64,000 nucleotides of DNA from NCBI RefSeq assembly GCF_005377625.1, contig NZ_CP040098.1, positions 744,001 through 808,000 of the forward strand, read 5' to 3'. Under the pieces are notes generated by a model, which was not told the origin of the DNA, searched no databases, and saw only the letters and a program-made list of their open reading frames with translations. Within the stretch, counting starts at the first letter, position 1. Each line of letters begins with the position of its first letter. Below are positions 25,444-34,745 of the stretch, piece after piece. Source of the stretch: Desulfoglaeba alkanexedens ALDC (GTDB lineage: Bacteria > Desulfobacterota > Syntrophobacteria > Syntrophobacterales > DSM-9756). The position numbers were made by a program, and so were the translations under genes.

Positions 25444-26621
25444 CGGCTCGCCTCCTCGTAGATCGACAGATCCCTTCGCTCAACCTGCAATGCCTCCTGC
25501 CACAATTGGGCATGATGGGCTGCAACGCTTCCCCATCCCTCGGCTGCACTGCGAAGGGTGTGTTCGGCCACCAGGGTCTCTTCGGCGTAGACTCTCAAGG
25601 TTCCATCCAACCCGATCCTCACTCGGACCGTTTGTCCACACAGCTGAGAGGGCACACTGTATCTATTGCCCAAAACATCGATGAAGCCATCCCAGTGGAC
25701 ACACCGGTGCTCGAGATAAGAGGTGTCATACCGCAGGGCAGGAAGGGGACGAAGATGAGGAGCCTCACGGGAGAATCGTTCGGCTACGATTTCCTTGACT
25801 GTTCCGTGCAGCCTCTGATCGGTTTCCTCTGTGAGCCACTTCTCAGCGAGAGCGTTCATCTGGGCGAAGCTCTCGAACTTGCGGTAACGCACAAAGAAGT
25901 TGTGCTTGATATAGCCCACCATCCGCTCATCTTTTCCCTTGGTCCTTGCTCTTCTCGGGCGACAGGCTCTGGGGGTGAAGCCATAGTGGCCGGCAAGATC
26001 TATAAATCGTTCGTTAAAGCGAACACTCTCCCCGATCCTGTGGACAATAACCGTTGCTTTCTGGTTATCCACGAGCACCTCTATTACTACTCCTCCAAAG
26101 TACTCGAAGGCTCTGATGATCCCTTCGTAGGTGTGCTCGGCATCATTCCTGGGGGCACACCAGAAGAAGAGACGCCGGGAAAATCCGAGGGTATTCACAC
26201 TGAAGTAGACCTTCTGTGGGATTTCAGCCACTTCGGTTGTGAGCTCTCCCCAATCATTTTGCATCTGAACTCCAGGATCTGTTTCAAACCGTACCGTTGC
26301 CCGGCTTTGCCTCATGGGCCTTCTGGGGCTGATGTACTCCCGAAGGATGGTGGTCCCGCCCGTGTAGCCTCGCTGTTCGATCTCACGCAAGATCACCATA
26401 GCATTCCAGACTCCATCTCTCAGGAGCTGGTCGATCAAGGGTTTGAAGGGATCAAGTTTGCTCACCCTTGCACCGGGTCTTTTCCCCGAGGGTACTCCTC
26501 CTCGACTAAGAGCACGGCTTATGGTTTTTGGATGCACTCCCAGGCTTTCTGCGATGTCCTTCTTGTAGACGCCCTTTTCAACTTGTGCTCTGATCTCCAT
26601 CCAGTCCTCCTTTTTGAGCAT
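25434..26621 (-). CDS. istA: IS21 transposase IstA
   Basis: 395 residues. The N-terminal helix-turn-helix is KKDIAESLGVHPKTISRALS (about 20-40). The integrase-like core has a DDE set: Asp in QMQNDWGELT, Asp in VIEVLVDNQKA and Glu in KGKDERMVGYIKH. A C-terminal beta-barrel region follows (DVLGNRYSVPSQLCG). It catalyses cut and strand transfer with IstB. It starts at MLKKEDWMEI with GGAGGTGACCC upstream. Both genes are intact, so the element may be active. Confidence 0.95.
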   Translation of the reverse strand: MLKKEDWMEIRAQVEKGVYKKDIAESLGVHPKTISRALSRGGVPSGKRPGARVSKLDPFKPLIDQLLRDGVWNAMVILREIEQRGYTGGTTILREYISPRRPMRQSRATVRFETDPGVQMQNDWGELTTEVAEIPQKVYFSVNTLGFSRRLFFWCAPRNDAEHTYEGIIRAFEYFGGVVIEVLVDNQKATVIVHRIGESVRFNERFIDLAGHYGFTPRACRPRRARTKGKDERMVGYIKHNFFVRYRKFESFAQMNALAEKWLTEETDQRLHGTVKEIVAERFSREAPHLRPLPALRYDTSYLEHRCVHWDGFIDVLGNRYSVPSQLCGQTVRVRIGLDGTLRVYAEETLVAEHTLRSAAEGWGSVAAHHAQLWQEALQVERRDLSIYEEASRWS

Positions 26622-26727
26622 GGGTCACCTCCGGCTCTCTTGGGTCTTGCTGGAGGAATAACCCTTCGCTCATCTGGGAGGACATTTTATTCCGGCGTTT
26701 ACCAGACATTTTATTCCGATGGTGACA

Positions 26728-27794
26728 CAGGGAGAGGGAAATAGTCAGGTGGTCAGACTGGGAGATCGATAAGGGACCGTCAAATCCGTTGGCCTTGATG
26801 TCAGGGAGAGGAACGGGTGCGGTTTTTGTTCCCCAATAGGGATTGTAGTTCTTCTCCCCGAAGAGATACCACGCCGTGGCGCCCACATGTAATCTGGAGA
26901 AATATTCCCAGCCTAATCCGGTTGATAGTCCGTCGTTCGATGCAGCAACGATCCCTTTGCCGTTCGTGTTGGGTGCACATGCCTGAGCCCTGATAAGTTG
27001 ATTGGTAAGGAAATCCGCTTTGGCCTTTTCGCCGTTTAATTGGTACGCAGCAACCATCTGGCCCGAGCCCTCAAACCATACGCCGTCCTTGTCATCGTTG
27101 AAATCAAAACCCGCAAATCCGTCCTTTTCGGTATAGCAATTGTTTTCCACCCATGCGAGGGCAGAGGCATAGCTGTCCAGGGCCATAACCGCCCAGGCCT
27201 GGATATCTAGGGGGATGTTGCTCCCGTTGACGGTGCAGCCGTCCTCCAAGGTTCCTGTCCAGAAATGCCCGTTAGCATCATTCCACATGGCCTCTATGAA
27301 TGCCCTGGCGTAAAGGGCCCTCTCTTCCCACTTCGCCTCGCCGGTGATCTCATGAAGAAGCTTAAACGCTACATAGACATCAATATTGTGCTCTGTGGAT
27401 TTCCACAAGATTTTCTGAGGGTTTGGTTCCCAGCCGTCGTAACCGCCTGTGTAGCCCCCTTCGCACCGGATGTCTCTGGTTTTATTTTCAATCCAATCTC
27501 CCAGTTCTATGGATGCGGCCAGATATTCACTACCGCCCATCTTTTTGTAATAATCGAGAAGCGCGATCATGGCCCACGCTATATTCCCAGTATAGGTACT
27601 GACCTGGAACTGGTCTTCACAGCACTTCCCATCTGAAAGATCCCACCATCGAGGGATTCTTGCCTTTCCTGTGATAGGATCTATCAGATCTCCGGACATA
27701 TAGGCATTTCTCAGGCGGCCGTCTGAATAGTATCGATCATGCTGCATGGCACTGATGAAAGAATCCGCTAAGATTTGGGCCCTCCTGAGATCGT
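26728..27794 (-). pseudogene. Barrel-type (alpha/alpha) protein, N-terminal part, cut at both ends
   Basis: A frame of about 355 codons running from the IS4-like element (27795) to IS21 (26727). It contains AWAMIALLDYYKKMGGSEYL, YTGGYDGWEPNPQKILWKST, EHNIDVYVAFKLL and GWEYFSRLHVGATAWYLF, an aromatic-rich, regularly spaced pattern resembling (alpha/alpha)6-barrel carbohydrate-active proteins. I cannot name the family. The native start is lost: the frame is open upstream (DLRRAQILADSFISAM) into the IS. The C-terminal part is at 24122-24405. Two independent insertions have destroyed this gene. Confidence 0.82.
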
Positions 27795-29542
27795 CAGCAA
27801 TTTCCGGAGCCCCTGTAAAGCCTTGAAAACCGGGCCTTGAAGGATTTGGTTTTCGCGAACCCAGGGGGTGATTTCGGGCTCCGAAGGGGGTTTCGGAGGT
27901 GAATTTTTTCGACTATTTTGCTGTTTCATGCTGGACAGCCGCCCGCGTCTCTGGTAGGCTATTTTGCCATGAAGCCCAGCAAAGACGCTCCTTCCTCCAA
28001 GATCCGACTTCGCAAGCATCTGAATGCAGATGCCCTGGTGAGGGCGGTGCGCCGTGAGTTCGAAAAGATCCCCGATCCCCGCAAAGGCAGGCCGCAGATC
28101 TCCTTTGCGGATGCGGCCATGAGCGCCTTCGCCATGTTTTCTTTGAAGGATCCCTCTCTTCTGGCCTTTGAGAAACGCTGGTCGGCTCGGGATCACAACC
28201 TGCACGCGCTCTACCACATCGAGAAGATCCCTGCCGACAGCACCATGCGGGAGATTCTCGATGAGGTTTCGCCCTATGTGTTCCGACCCGGCTTCGGCGA
28301 GATCTTCTCACGGCTTCAGCGCGGCAAGGCGCTGGCTCAGATGACCGTGCTGGACGGCCGCTACATCCTGGCCCTGGACGGCACGGGCTATTTTTCGTCG
28401 GAAAAGGTCTTTTCCGACGCCTGCCTTCGAAAAACCTCTCGCACCGGCAAGACCACCTATTCCCTGCAAATGATGGGAGCCGCCCTCGTCCACCCGGACC
28501 ACAAGGCCGTGATCCCCTTTCCCCCCGAAGTGATCCGAAGAGAAGACGGTGACACCAAAAACGACTGCGAACGCAACGCCGCCGGCCGTTGTATCGAGAA
28601 CCTGAGAACCGACCACCCCCATATCAAGCTCATCGTGACCGAAGATGCCCTCAGTCCCAACGCTCCCCACATTGAAACCCTCAAGCGCTTCGACTGCCGC
28701 TTCGTCCTTGGGGTTAAACCCGGCGATCACGCCTTCCTTTTCGAAAAGGCCGACGAGGCCATCGCGGAGGGCCGGGCTGTGGAGTTCTGGCACGCAGCGG
28801 AAGACAACCCCGAAACCCTCCATTACTTCCGCTTCATCAACGATCTTCCCCTCAACAAGTCCCATCCCGACCTTCGAGTGAACCTCCTCGAATACTGGCA
28901 GGTGACCCCCAAGGGGCTTGTCCGGTTTTCCTGGGTCACGGACATCCTCATCCGCCGGGAAAACGCCGTTACCTTGATGCGGATCGGCCGGGCACGCTGG
29001 CGCATCGAAAACGAAACCTTCAACACTTTGAAAAACCAGGGCTACCACCTCGAACACAACTACGGCCTGGGCCGAAAACACCTTAGCGCCGTCTTCGTCA
29101 CCCTCATGATGTTGGCCTTCTGCGTGGACCAGAGCCTCCAACTGTGTTGCCCGCTGTTTCAGGCCGTATGGCGAAAGCTCCAAACCAAACGGGACCTATG
29201 GGAGAGGATCCGGGCCATGTTCTGGGACTTCCGCCTGGAGTCCATCCGGATGCTTCACGAGGCCCTTCTTTACGGATACAAAACGCTGACCCCGATCATC
29301 GCCTATAACAGCTCGTAGGGCGGAGAAAGGAATCACCCCCATGCAGAACCTGCGCCTTTCACCCGAAAAACAGACCCCGGGGTGCGCCTTCAAACCGGGC
29401 ATCTGAGCCCCTCACGCTCCAGGTGGCATCCCTCAACGGGACGTTCGGACCCTCGATCACCCCAAACGGCCCGCTGAAGACTCGAAGACTCTCCTTTCAC
29501 GCCCGCTTTTCACCCAAGGACCATCCACTCCGGGAATTGCTG
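27795..29542 (+). mobile_element. IS4-like insertion sequence, copy 2
   Basis: 1748 bp, the inverted counterpart of the element at 1055-2801, with the same terminal repeats. It cuts a barrel-type gene on the left and a polysaccharide permease gene on the right. Neither gene continues on the other side, and no target duplication is visible (left GATCGT, right GAAAAC). It therefore marks a rearrangement or deletion junction and not a simple insertion. Confidence 0.88.
27918..29318 (+). CDS. IS4-like DDE transposase, copy 2
   Basis: 466 residues, intact, about 98% identical to the copy at 1278-2678 (differences include FRPGFGE for FRPAFGE, DGRYIL for DGHYIL, TSRTGK for TSATGK). The same candidate catalytic residues are kept in ILALDGTGYF, IVTEDALSPN and RWRIENETFN. 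The alternative start MKPSKDAP lies at codon 18. Confidence 0.88.
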   Translation: MLFHAGQPPASLVGYFAMKPSKDAPSSKIRLRKHLNADALVRAVRREFEKIPDPRKGRPQISFADAAMSAFAMFSLKDPSLLAFEKRWSARDHNLHALYHIEKIPADSTMREILDEVSPYVFRPGFGEIFSRLQRGKALAQMTVLDGRYILALDGTGYFSSEKVFSDACLRKTSRTGKTTYSLQMMGAALVHPDHKAVIPFPPEVIRREDGDTKNDCERNAAGRCIENLRTDHPHIKLIVTEDALSPNAPHIETLKRFDCRFVLGVKPGDHAFLFEKADEAIAEGRAVEFWHAAEDNPETLHYFRFINDLPLNKSHPDLRVNLLEYWQVTPKGLVRFSWVTDILIRRENAVTLMRIGRARWRIENETFNTLKNQGYHLEHNYGLGRKHLSAVFVTLMMLAFCVDQSLQLCCPLFQAVWRKLQTKRDLWERIRAMFWDFRLESIRMLHEALLYGYKTLTPIIAYNSS

Positions 29543-30214
29543 GAAAACAAAGAGCCTCTGGTAACTTTCGATGAACGCATACGCGGGATTATAGATCATC
29601 ACGGTTTTCACGGGTTCGGGAAGGATATCTTTGACATAGACGATCGGCGTCATCCAGAACCAGAGCTGGAGGAGAATGCCGACAACTTCTTTCAGATCAC
29701 GAATGAAAACCATGAAGGTGGCAAAAAGAAGCCCCAGCCCAAAGGCCAGCATCTGCTGGAGAAAATAAATGAACGGCAGCAGGATGAGGTGGGAGTTCAA
29801 TGGAAAGCCGGTGGCCAATAGAAAGATGAAAAAAAAGCCCATGGTGATGGCAAAAGTCACGGATTCGGCCAAACTCACGAACAGCAGCAGCGCGGGGAGT
29901 GACAGGCGAATCTTGGAAATAAGGTTTCTTTTTTCGAGGAACACCTGGGAGGATCGACTCAAGGTACCGGCGAAAGCCGTCCATGGAATGAGCCCCGCCG
30001 TGAGGTACACTCCGTACGAGTACGCGTTCGAATGGCCGGGAAGCCGTGCTCCCATGATTTGGCTGAAGATCACAATATAGATCACCAGGTTGACCAGCGG
30101 CCAAATGAACGCCCAAACGGCCCCCAGGGACGACCCGGCGAAGCGCTCCACAAAATCGCGTTTCGTGAGTTCCAGTATGAGCGGGATATTGAGAGGTGAA
30201 GTCGTTTCCGCCAT
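29543..30214 (-). pseudogene. Polysaccharide ABC exporter permease (Wzm-like), C-terminally truncated
   Basis: 224 codons remain of a protein normally about 260 residues. It starts MAETTSPLNIPLILELTKRD then FVERFAGSSLGAVWAFIWPL, the standard N-terminus of ABC-2 polysaccharide/O-antigen permeases, followed by membrane segments (VNLVIYIVIFSQIMG, GLIPWTAFAGTLSRS, LLPFIYFLQQMLAFGLGLL). The IS at 29542 removes the last helix after LFVFQ, so export is probably abolished. No Wzt ATPase gene is adjacent, so its operon partner has also been lost or moved. The family exports glycans across the inner membrane. Confidence 0.85.
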
Positions 30215-31226
30215 TTTCGGTCTGCAGGCCGCCGTCCCGAGTCCATCCAATCCCTTGGCGCTGCCTTTGACGCACGCCGCCCGGCACGCCGCCCCCGCCA
30301 CGCCGCCCGGCACCCCCCTCAAGGCAAAGCCCCATGCCGCCGAGGCAGGTAACGGACAAACGACCGTGCAGCCAAGGATCGAGATCCGCGTCGGCGCCGC
30401 GCGGTGGCGTTACCTTCCGATGCCGGCAGCCGACCCGGCACCTGCCTGGCGACACCACGCCTGTTCCAACGCATTCCCGAACCTCCTTACAGCAAACGAC
30501 CGCAAGATGCAACGACAACAGCGCAGGCGGGAGCAGCGGTGTATGTCAAGACACGTGTCGCACGAAGTCGCGGAAAAGCAAAGGACATCCACAGATTACA
30601 AAGAGCTGCATCCACAGATGACACAGACTTACACAGATAAACACCCCCTTGTTCCCAAGCCACACCATCCCCCTTGTTCCCAAGCTGGAGCTTGGGAACA
30701 AGGGGAATTCTATTTCCCCTCCCCTTGTGGGAGGGGATTAAGGGGCGGGGGAGAGCGGGAACGGCTGCCCATATTGTTTTTGCCCGGCTTCCATCCACGC
30801 GCTATCCTTGGACCATGACCCGGCGACGCTCCACCAGGGTGGTAACCCAAATGGACATCCACAGATTACACAGATTGACACAGATTAAAAGAATCAAGGC
30901 GCTTGATGGAAAATTCAATCATCTGTGGCCATCGGTGAAATCTTTCGATAAAATTATTATTGTGCCTGCCATGGCGGGATGACTTCGTGCGACAACTACC
31001 CTGACACAGGGGGGTAACCCATGCCTTTCACTGGGACGGGAACTCCGCTGCGCTGCGTTCCCGCCGGTGAAGGCTACGTTAGAAAGGATAATGTAGCTAA
31101 TGGAAAAAAAAAACACGCAAGAGAGGCTCTAAGCTATCTGAGAAAAACAAGAATAAGACCTCTAAATTAAGGAATAAGAATGTTGAAGGTAGTAGAATAG
31201 CTCAAACAAAGTACCATAATTTAAAT
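30215..31226. repeat. Gene-free block with repeats B, C and A (copy 8)
   Basis: Positions 30215-30540 are GC-rich with no supported gene. Near 30551-30640 is a partial and scrambled repeat A (GACACGTGTCGCACGAAG, CATCCACAG, ACACAGACTTACACAG). Repeat B lies near 30648-30700, the first palindrome of repeat C at 30710-30750 and a full repeat A at about 30775-31006. From about 31080 the sequence turns AT-rich and holds only short broken frames before the gene at 31227. Confidence 0.65.
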
Positions 31227-31688
31227 ATGAAGGTACAGGATATGGTCAGAGCGCTGGGATTAGATTTAGAACAAATTAATTTTATTGACAACCCCGATAA
31301 AGTCAAAATGTCCGCAGTGATCCTAAAATTGGCTGAACCATATATCAAAATGTATTGGGGAAATGAAACTCGGGTTCGTGGAATAATCTCTTTAGCAATA
31401 ATGGCATGGAACATGACGTTTTTGCCTCAGAAAAAACAGATTGAACTTCAACAAAAGTTGATAGAGGAGGTTCTGCCGAACGATTGTGATGCCCAAGGTG
31501 TGGCTGCAATGCTTGATGTCTTTGAATGTTTGCAAAAAAGACAAAGGGATCTATTCCCAAATATTAGAACGTTTATTATGGGATACGACCTTAGGTTAGA
31601 TAGTGAAAATATACGTTTGGACATATCATCTGTTCCATTAGGCAATAAGAAATTGGGTGCAGATCTTTTAGAACGAGATCCAGCGTGA
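31227..31688 (+). CDS. Hypothetical protein, AT-rich
   Basis: 153 residues (MKVQDMVRALGLDLEQINF ... KKLGADLLERDPA), mainly helical, with no signal peptide or membrane segment. I do not recognise a family. The AT-rich DNA contrasts with the genes on both sides, suggesting separate acquisition. It lies between two repeat A copies. The start has no clear ribosome site, so the start or even expression is uncertain. Confidence 0.55.
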   Translation: MKVQDMVRALGLDLEQINFIDNPDKVKMSAVILKLAEPYIKMYWGNETRVRGIISLAIMAWNMTFLPQKKQIELQQKLIEEVLPNDCDAQGVAAMLDVFECLQKRQRDLFPNIRTFIMGYDLRLDSENIRLDISSVPLGNKKLGADLLERDPA

Positions 31689-31783
31689 CCCTTCGAAGCA
31701 CATCCAGATGAACTTGAAGCAGCAAGTGCATCAGCTCCGTTTTCTGCTGACTCCCTCACACTTTCGTTTCAAAAGATCTGCAC

Positions 31784-31937
31784 CCAATGGACATCCACAG
31801 ATTACACAGATTAAAAGAATCAAGGGGCTTGATGGAAAATCCAAACATCTGTGGCCATCGGTGAAATCTGTGGACAAAGACATGATCGGGGCCGCCGTGG
31901 CGGGATGACTTCGTGCGACAACTACCCTGACACAGGG
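31784..31937. repeat. Dispersed repeat A, copy 9
   Basis: Core form from CCAATGGACATCCACAG to CTACCCTGACACAGG. Its right end abuts the interior of an rpn-like gene at 31941 with no leader, which defines the repeat's terminus as ACACAGGGGGG. Confidence 0.8.
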
Positions 31938-31940
31938 GGG

Positions 31941-32253
31941 ATGCTTCTCACCCCCAGCGGGAACGTGGTGGAAAGCTTCGAAGACGGCGGCATCCGCTAC
32001 CGGTTCCAGGTGATATCTCTTGCCGCCATGGACGCCCAAAAGGTGCTGGAATGGGGAAATCCGTGCCTCATGCCGTTTGTAGGGCTCATGAGGGGAGGGT
32101 CGGAGATCCTTCAAAGGGCCGAAGATGCCGTCTATGGCTCGAGCCTCGGCCGAAGCGACAAGGCGGATCTTTTGACCGGCATGGCGCTTCTTTCAGGTCT
32201 TGTGGACAAGGATCTACCTCGCCGGCTGCTGGAGCGCAGGAGGGACATCATGA
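31941..32253 (+). pseudogene. Rpn-family protein, internal fragment
   Basis: About 104 codons equal to the middle of the rpn copies at 9162/14409/15870 (MLLTPSGNVVESFEDGGIRY through LERRRDIM). The nuclease-like N-terminus is replaced by repeat A, and the octapeptide repeat and C-terminus are missing, replaced by a 7-bp simple repeat. It cannot be functional. Confidence 0.88.
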
Positions 32254-32315
32254 GTCTCAAGTCTCAAGGCTCAAGGCTCAAGGCTCAAGGCTCAAGGCTC
32301 AAGGCTCAAGGCTAA
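32252..32315. repeat. 7-bp simple repeat (CTCAAGG)n
   Basis: Two CTCAAGT-type and about six CTCAAGG units in tandem, between the rpn fragment and the polysaccharide gene. It joins two unrelated segments and may be a slippage product at a junction. Confidence 0.85.
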
Positions 32316-32325
32316 TGTCTGGTCT

Positions 32326-34140
32326 TTATCGGATGGAGAGCTCGAGGGACTTCAAGGCGAGACCCAGGTCGCGGCAGACGGCGCCGGCCGCTTTGAGGTT
32401 TTCCGGGCGGAGCTTGTCGGTGGCCACCACCAGTTCATTCACCGCGTAGCGGGTCGCGATGTCGCAGAGCCGATCCCGGCCGCCGAAGACCTTGTACCCC
32501 TGGATGCGCTTTCGGTGCTTGCGTTCGTCGTCGTCGATGAACCCCACCGGCGTCATGCCGAGGAGCGGGTTGTTCAGGATCTCCCGCAGCGCCAGTTCCC
32601 CTTTGTCGCCCGCTCCGTAGATGAGCACCCTCCGGCCGTTGGCGACGGCGTTCCTGCGGAGGCTCTCCGAAAGGATACGGAAGGAAAGCCTCGAACCGCC
32701 CAAAAAGAAGAGCGAGACGCCCCAGAAGATCACGAAGACGGTCCGCGAAAAGTCCTGGAACCGGTAGAGAAATACGATAGCGATGATCCCCAGCACCACA
32801 GCGCTGGTAACCGCCTTGAGGTATGTGAGGAGGTCGGCGACGCTGGTGTAGCGCCAGACCCCACGGTAAATCCCGAAAACCAGGTAGGCACTGAGCGAAG
32901 CCACGAGCACCACGGGAAGGGTCTTGAGAAACAGCGGGAAAGCCAGCACGTAGTCGCGGCCTTCGAACCGGAGGAAATACGAAAGCCAGTAGCCGAAGGA
33001 AACGAGCCCCACGTCCAGGAGCACTTCCAGCACACGCTTTTTGTAGGTGAAGGCCACCCAGAAGGAGGTGAGCGCCGGGTGCCGTTCCACGATGGTGCGG
33101 CTTTCCTGGGGATAGACCCTCACCTGGGCGAGATGGAGCCAGAAGAACACGGCAAACAGGGCAAAAAGTCCCAGGCCGGCCGCGAAAAAGGTTACAGGAT
33201 ACAAGGCTCCCACGGCCGCCACCGCCCCCCCGAGCACCGAAAAGAGATAAAGCGTGAGCACCGCTTTGCGCTCCGGAAGCCCGATGGCCACCAGCCGGTG
33301 CGAGGAATGGTCCCGGCCCCCCTGGGCGATGGACCGGCCGAAAAGGGTCCGCATCACCGAAACGAACCCCATGTCCAGGATCGGAAGGCAAAGCACCAAC
33401 ACGGGGACGAAAAGCACCGCCAGCAGGTGGCGCGACTGGAACAGCTCATGGCGCGTGGTCAGCGCCGCGAGCACCACCCCGATGAAGAGGCTTCCGCAGT
33501 CGCCCATGAAGATGGACGCCGGCTGGAAGTTGTACACCAGGAACCCCAGGACGGCCCCGGTGAAGGCGGCCAGAATTAGGAAATGGCCGTTCACCGCCCC
33601 CCAGCCGCCGGCCGCAACGCCGATGAACGCCAGAAACACCGCGGAAATCACCGCGATCCCGGCGGCGAGCCCGTCCATGTTGTCCAGCAGGTTGAAGGCG
33701 TTGGTGATACCGACGATCCAAAAGACGGTGAGGAAGGTGTTCAGCGTATACGAGGTGAACCAGTTGATCTTGAAGCCGAAGAAGACGAGAAGAGCCGCGA
33801 TCACGACCTGGCAGACCAGCTTGGCCTGGGGCGATAGGTCCCGGAGATCGTCGGCGAGTCCCACGGCGAACATGAGCGACGCGCCGAGAAGCAGCGGCCC
33901 GTAGTGTTCCCCAAGGCCCGCTTCAAGCCGAAGCCCCACAGCGAGCCCCGCCGCCACCAGGAACGCCGCCCAGATGGCGACGCCACCGAAAAGAGCGGTG
34001 GGCCGCGCGTGCCAGCGGTCCTCGCGCGGGCGGGCCATCCTCCCCGTCTTCACCGCCCAGCGGCGAACCGCCGGGGTCAAAACGGCGGACACCACCAGGG
34101 CCAACATGAAAGCCGTTCCCGCCACAAGCGGTGGACTCAT
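32326..34140 (-). CDS. Fused WecA-like glycosyl-1-phosphate transferase and CapD-like N-terminal domain
   Basis: 604 residues, an integral membrane enzyme. Residues 1-330 are a WecA/MraY-family polyprenyl-phosphate sugar-1-phosphate transferase: VGLADDLRDLSPQAKL (DDxxD region), NAFNLLDNMDGLAAG, FMGDCGSLFIG and GGRDHSSHRL. This starts glycan synthesis on undecaprenyl phosphate. Residues ~370-604 resemble the N-terminal half of CapD/PglF-type nucleotide-sugar dehydratases, with four membrane helices then a Rossmann start VLIYGAGDKGELAL and VGFIDDDE, but no catalytic SDR portion. The second half may be regulatory or bind a nucleotide. The gene stands alone on the minus strand, upstream of intergenic repeat C. 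Confidence 0.88.
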   Translation of the reverse strand: MSPPLVAGTAFMLALVVSAVLTPAVRRWAVKTGRMARPREDRWHARPTALFGGVAIWAAFLVAAGLAVGLRLEAGLGEHYGPLLLGASLMFAVGLADDLRDLSPQAKLVCQVVIAALLVFFGFKINWFTSYTLNTFLTVFWIVGITNAFNLLDNMDGLAAGIAVISAVFLAFIGVAAGGWGAVNGHFLILAAFTGAVLGFLVYNFQPASIFMGDCGSLFIGVVLAALTTRHELFQSRHLLAVLFVPVLVLCLPILDMGFVSVMRTLFGRSIAQGGRDHSSHRLVAIGLPERKAVLTLYLFSVLGGAVAAVGALYPVTFFAAGLGLFALFAVFFWLHLAQVRVYPQESRTIVERHPALTSFWVAFTYKKRVLEVLLDVGLVSFGYWLSYFLRFEGRDYVLAFPLFLKTLPVVLVASLSAYLVFGIYRGVWRYTSVADLLTYLKAVTSAVVLGIIAIVFLYRFQDFSRTVFVIFWGVSLFFLGGSRLSFRILSESLRRNAVANGRRVLIYGAGDKGELALREILNNPLLGMTPVGFIDDDERKHRKRIQGYKVFGGRDRLCDIATRYAVNELVVATDKLRPENLKAAGAVCRDLGLALKSLELSIR

Positions 34141-34745
34141 GCCCGAGATCCTCGTCCCCCGGAATGCCGCTTAGAAACCCCACGCACGAAAAGACCCAGC
34201 GGGCGGAACACACCCGCACCTCGCGACACTTTCCACAAACGCCTCACTGCCGTCAACACAAAACAGGATGGACTCTAATGCGGATGGCCGCAACCAAAAT
34301 GTCTCGCGCAAAGGCGCAAAGAGATTTTCCTGTTTTCTGTGACAGAAAACATGGGAATAACCCCCATGACCCCGTGGGGTCACAACGAAGCATGAAAACA
34401 TTGCGAATTGTGGGTTCGACCACGAATATTAAAAGTTTGGTAGCGTAGAAAATAATAGACCTAATATTTGATGGCAAATTCTATTTCCCCTCCCCTTGTG
34501 GGAGGGGATTAAGGGGAGGGGAATGTAACTGATTGACATACATTACTTTTAACACCCTCACCCCAACCCTCTCCCATCAAGGGAGAGGGGGGGACTTTCT
34601 GACCTTCGTTATCCTTTTTGCTTAAGCTCTCGACTTTAGAACGTTACCAAAAGCTTATGACAGCTGGCATGCTCAACATACCGAAATCACTTTAGTAATT
34701 GGTTATTTTCATATAAAGGCACTAAAAACCAGCCGGACGTGTCCA
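34141..34745. repeat. Intergenic region with repeat C
   Basis: No gene is supported. Positions 34338-34355 hold an inverted repeat (GTTTTCTGTGACAGAAAAC) and 34366-34383 another (TGACCCCGTGGGGTCA). Repeat C spans about 34430-34640 with its full leader (GTTTGGTAGCGTAGAAAATA) and tail. The region separates the wecA-like gene from the next minus-strand operon and could hold that gene's promoter near 34141-34300. Confidence 0.65.

Larger units (their letters stand above)
24406..26727 (-). mobile_element. IS21-family insertion sequence (complete)
   Basis: 2322 bp bounded by TGTCAACACC (left) and TGTCACCATC (right, minus strand), with GGAATAAAATGTC subrepeats near both ends as in IS21 multiple terminal repeats. 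It is flanked by a 5-bp duplication CAGGG at 24401-24405 and 26728-26732. It carries istA and istB, both apparently intact. The insertion splits one reading frame exactly, so it is recent enough for the host gene to be reconstructable. Confidence 0.95.

Noticed and set aside
25362-26744. 460-codon plus-strand frame across istA
   Set aside because: Antisense shadow of istA/istB; IstA has an intact DDE core on the other strand.
32252-32315. CRISPR-like array in the CTCAAGG repeats
   Set aside because: A 7-bp simple tandem without spacers is a microsatellite.
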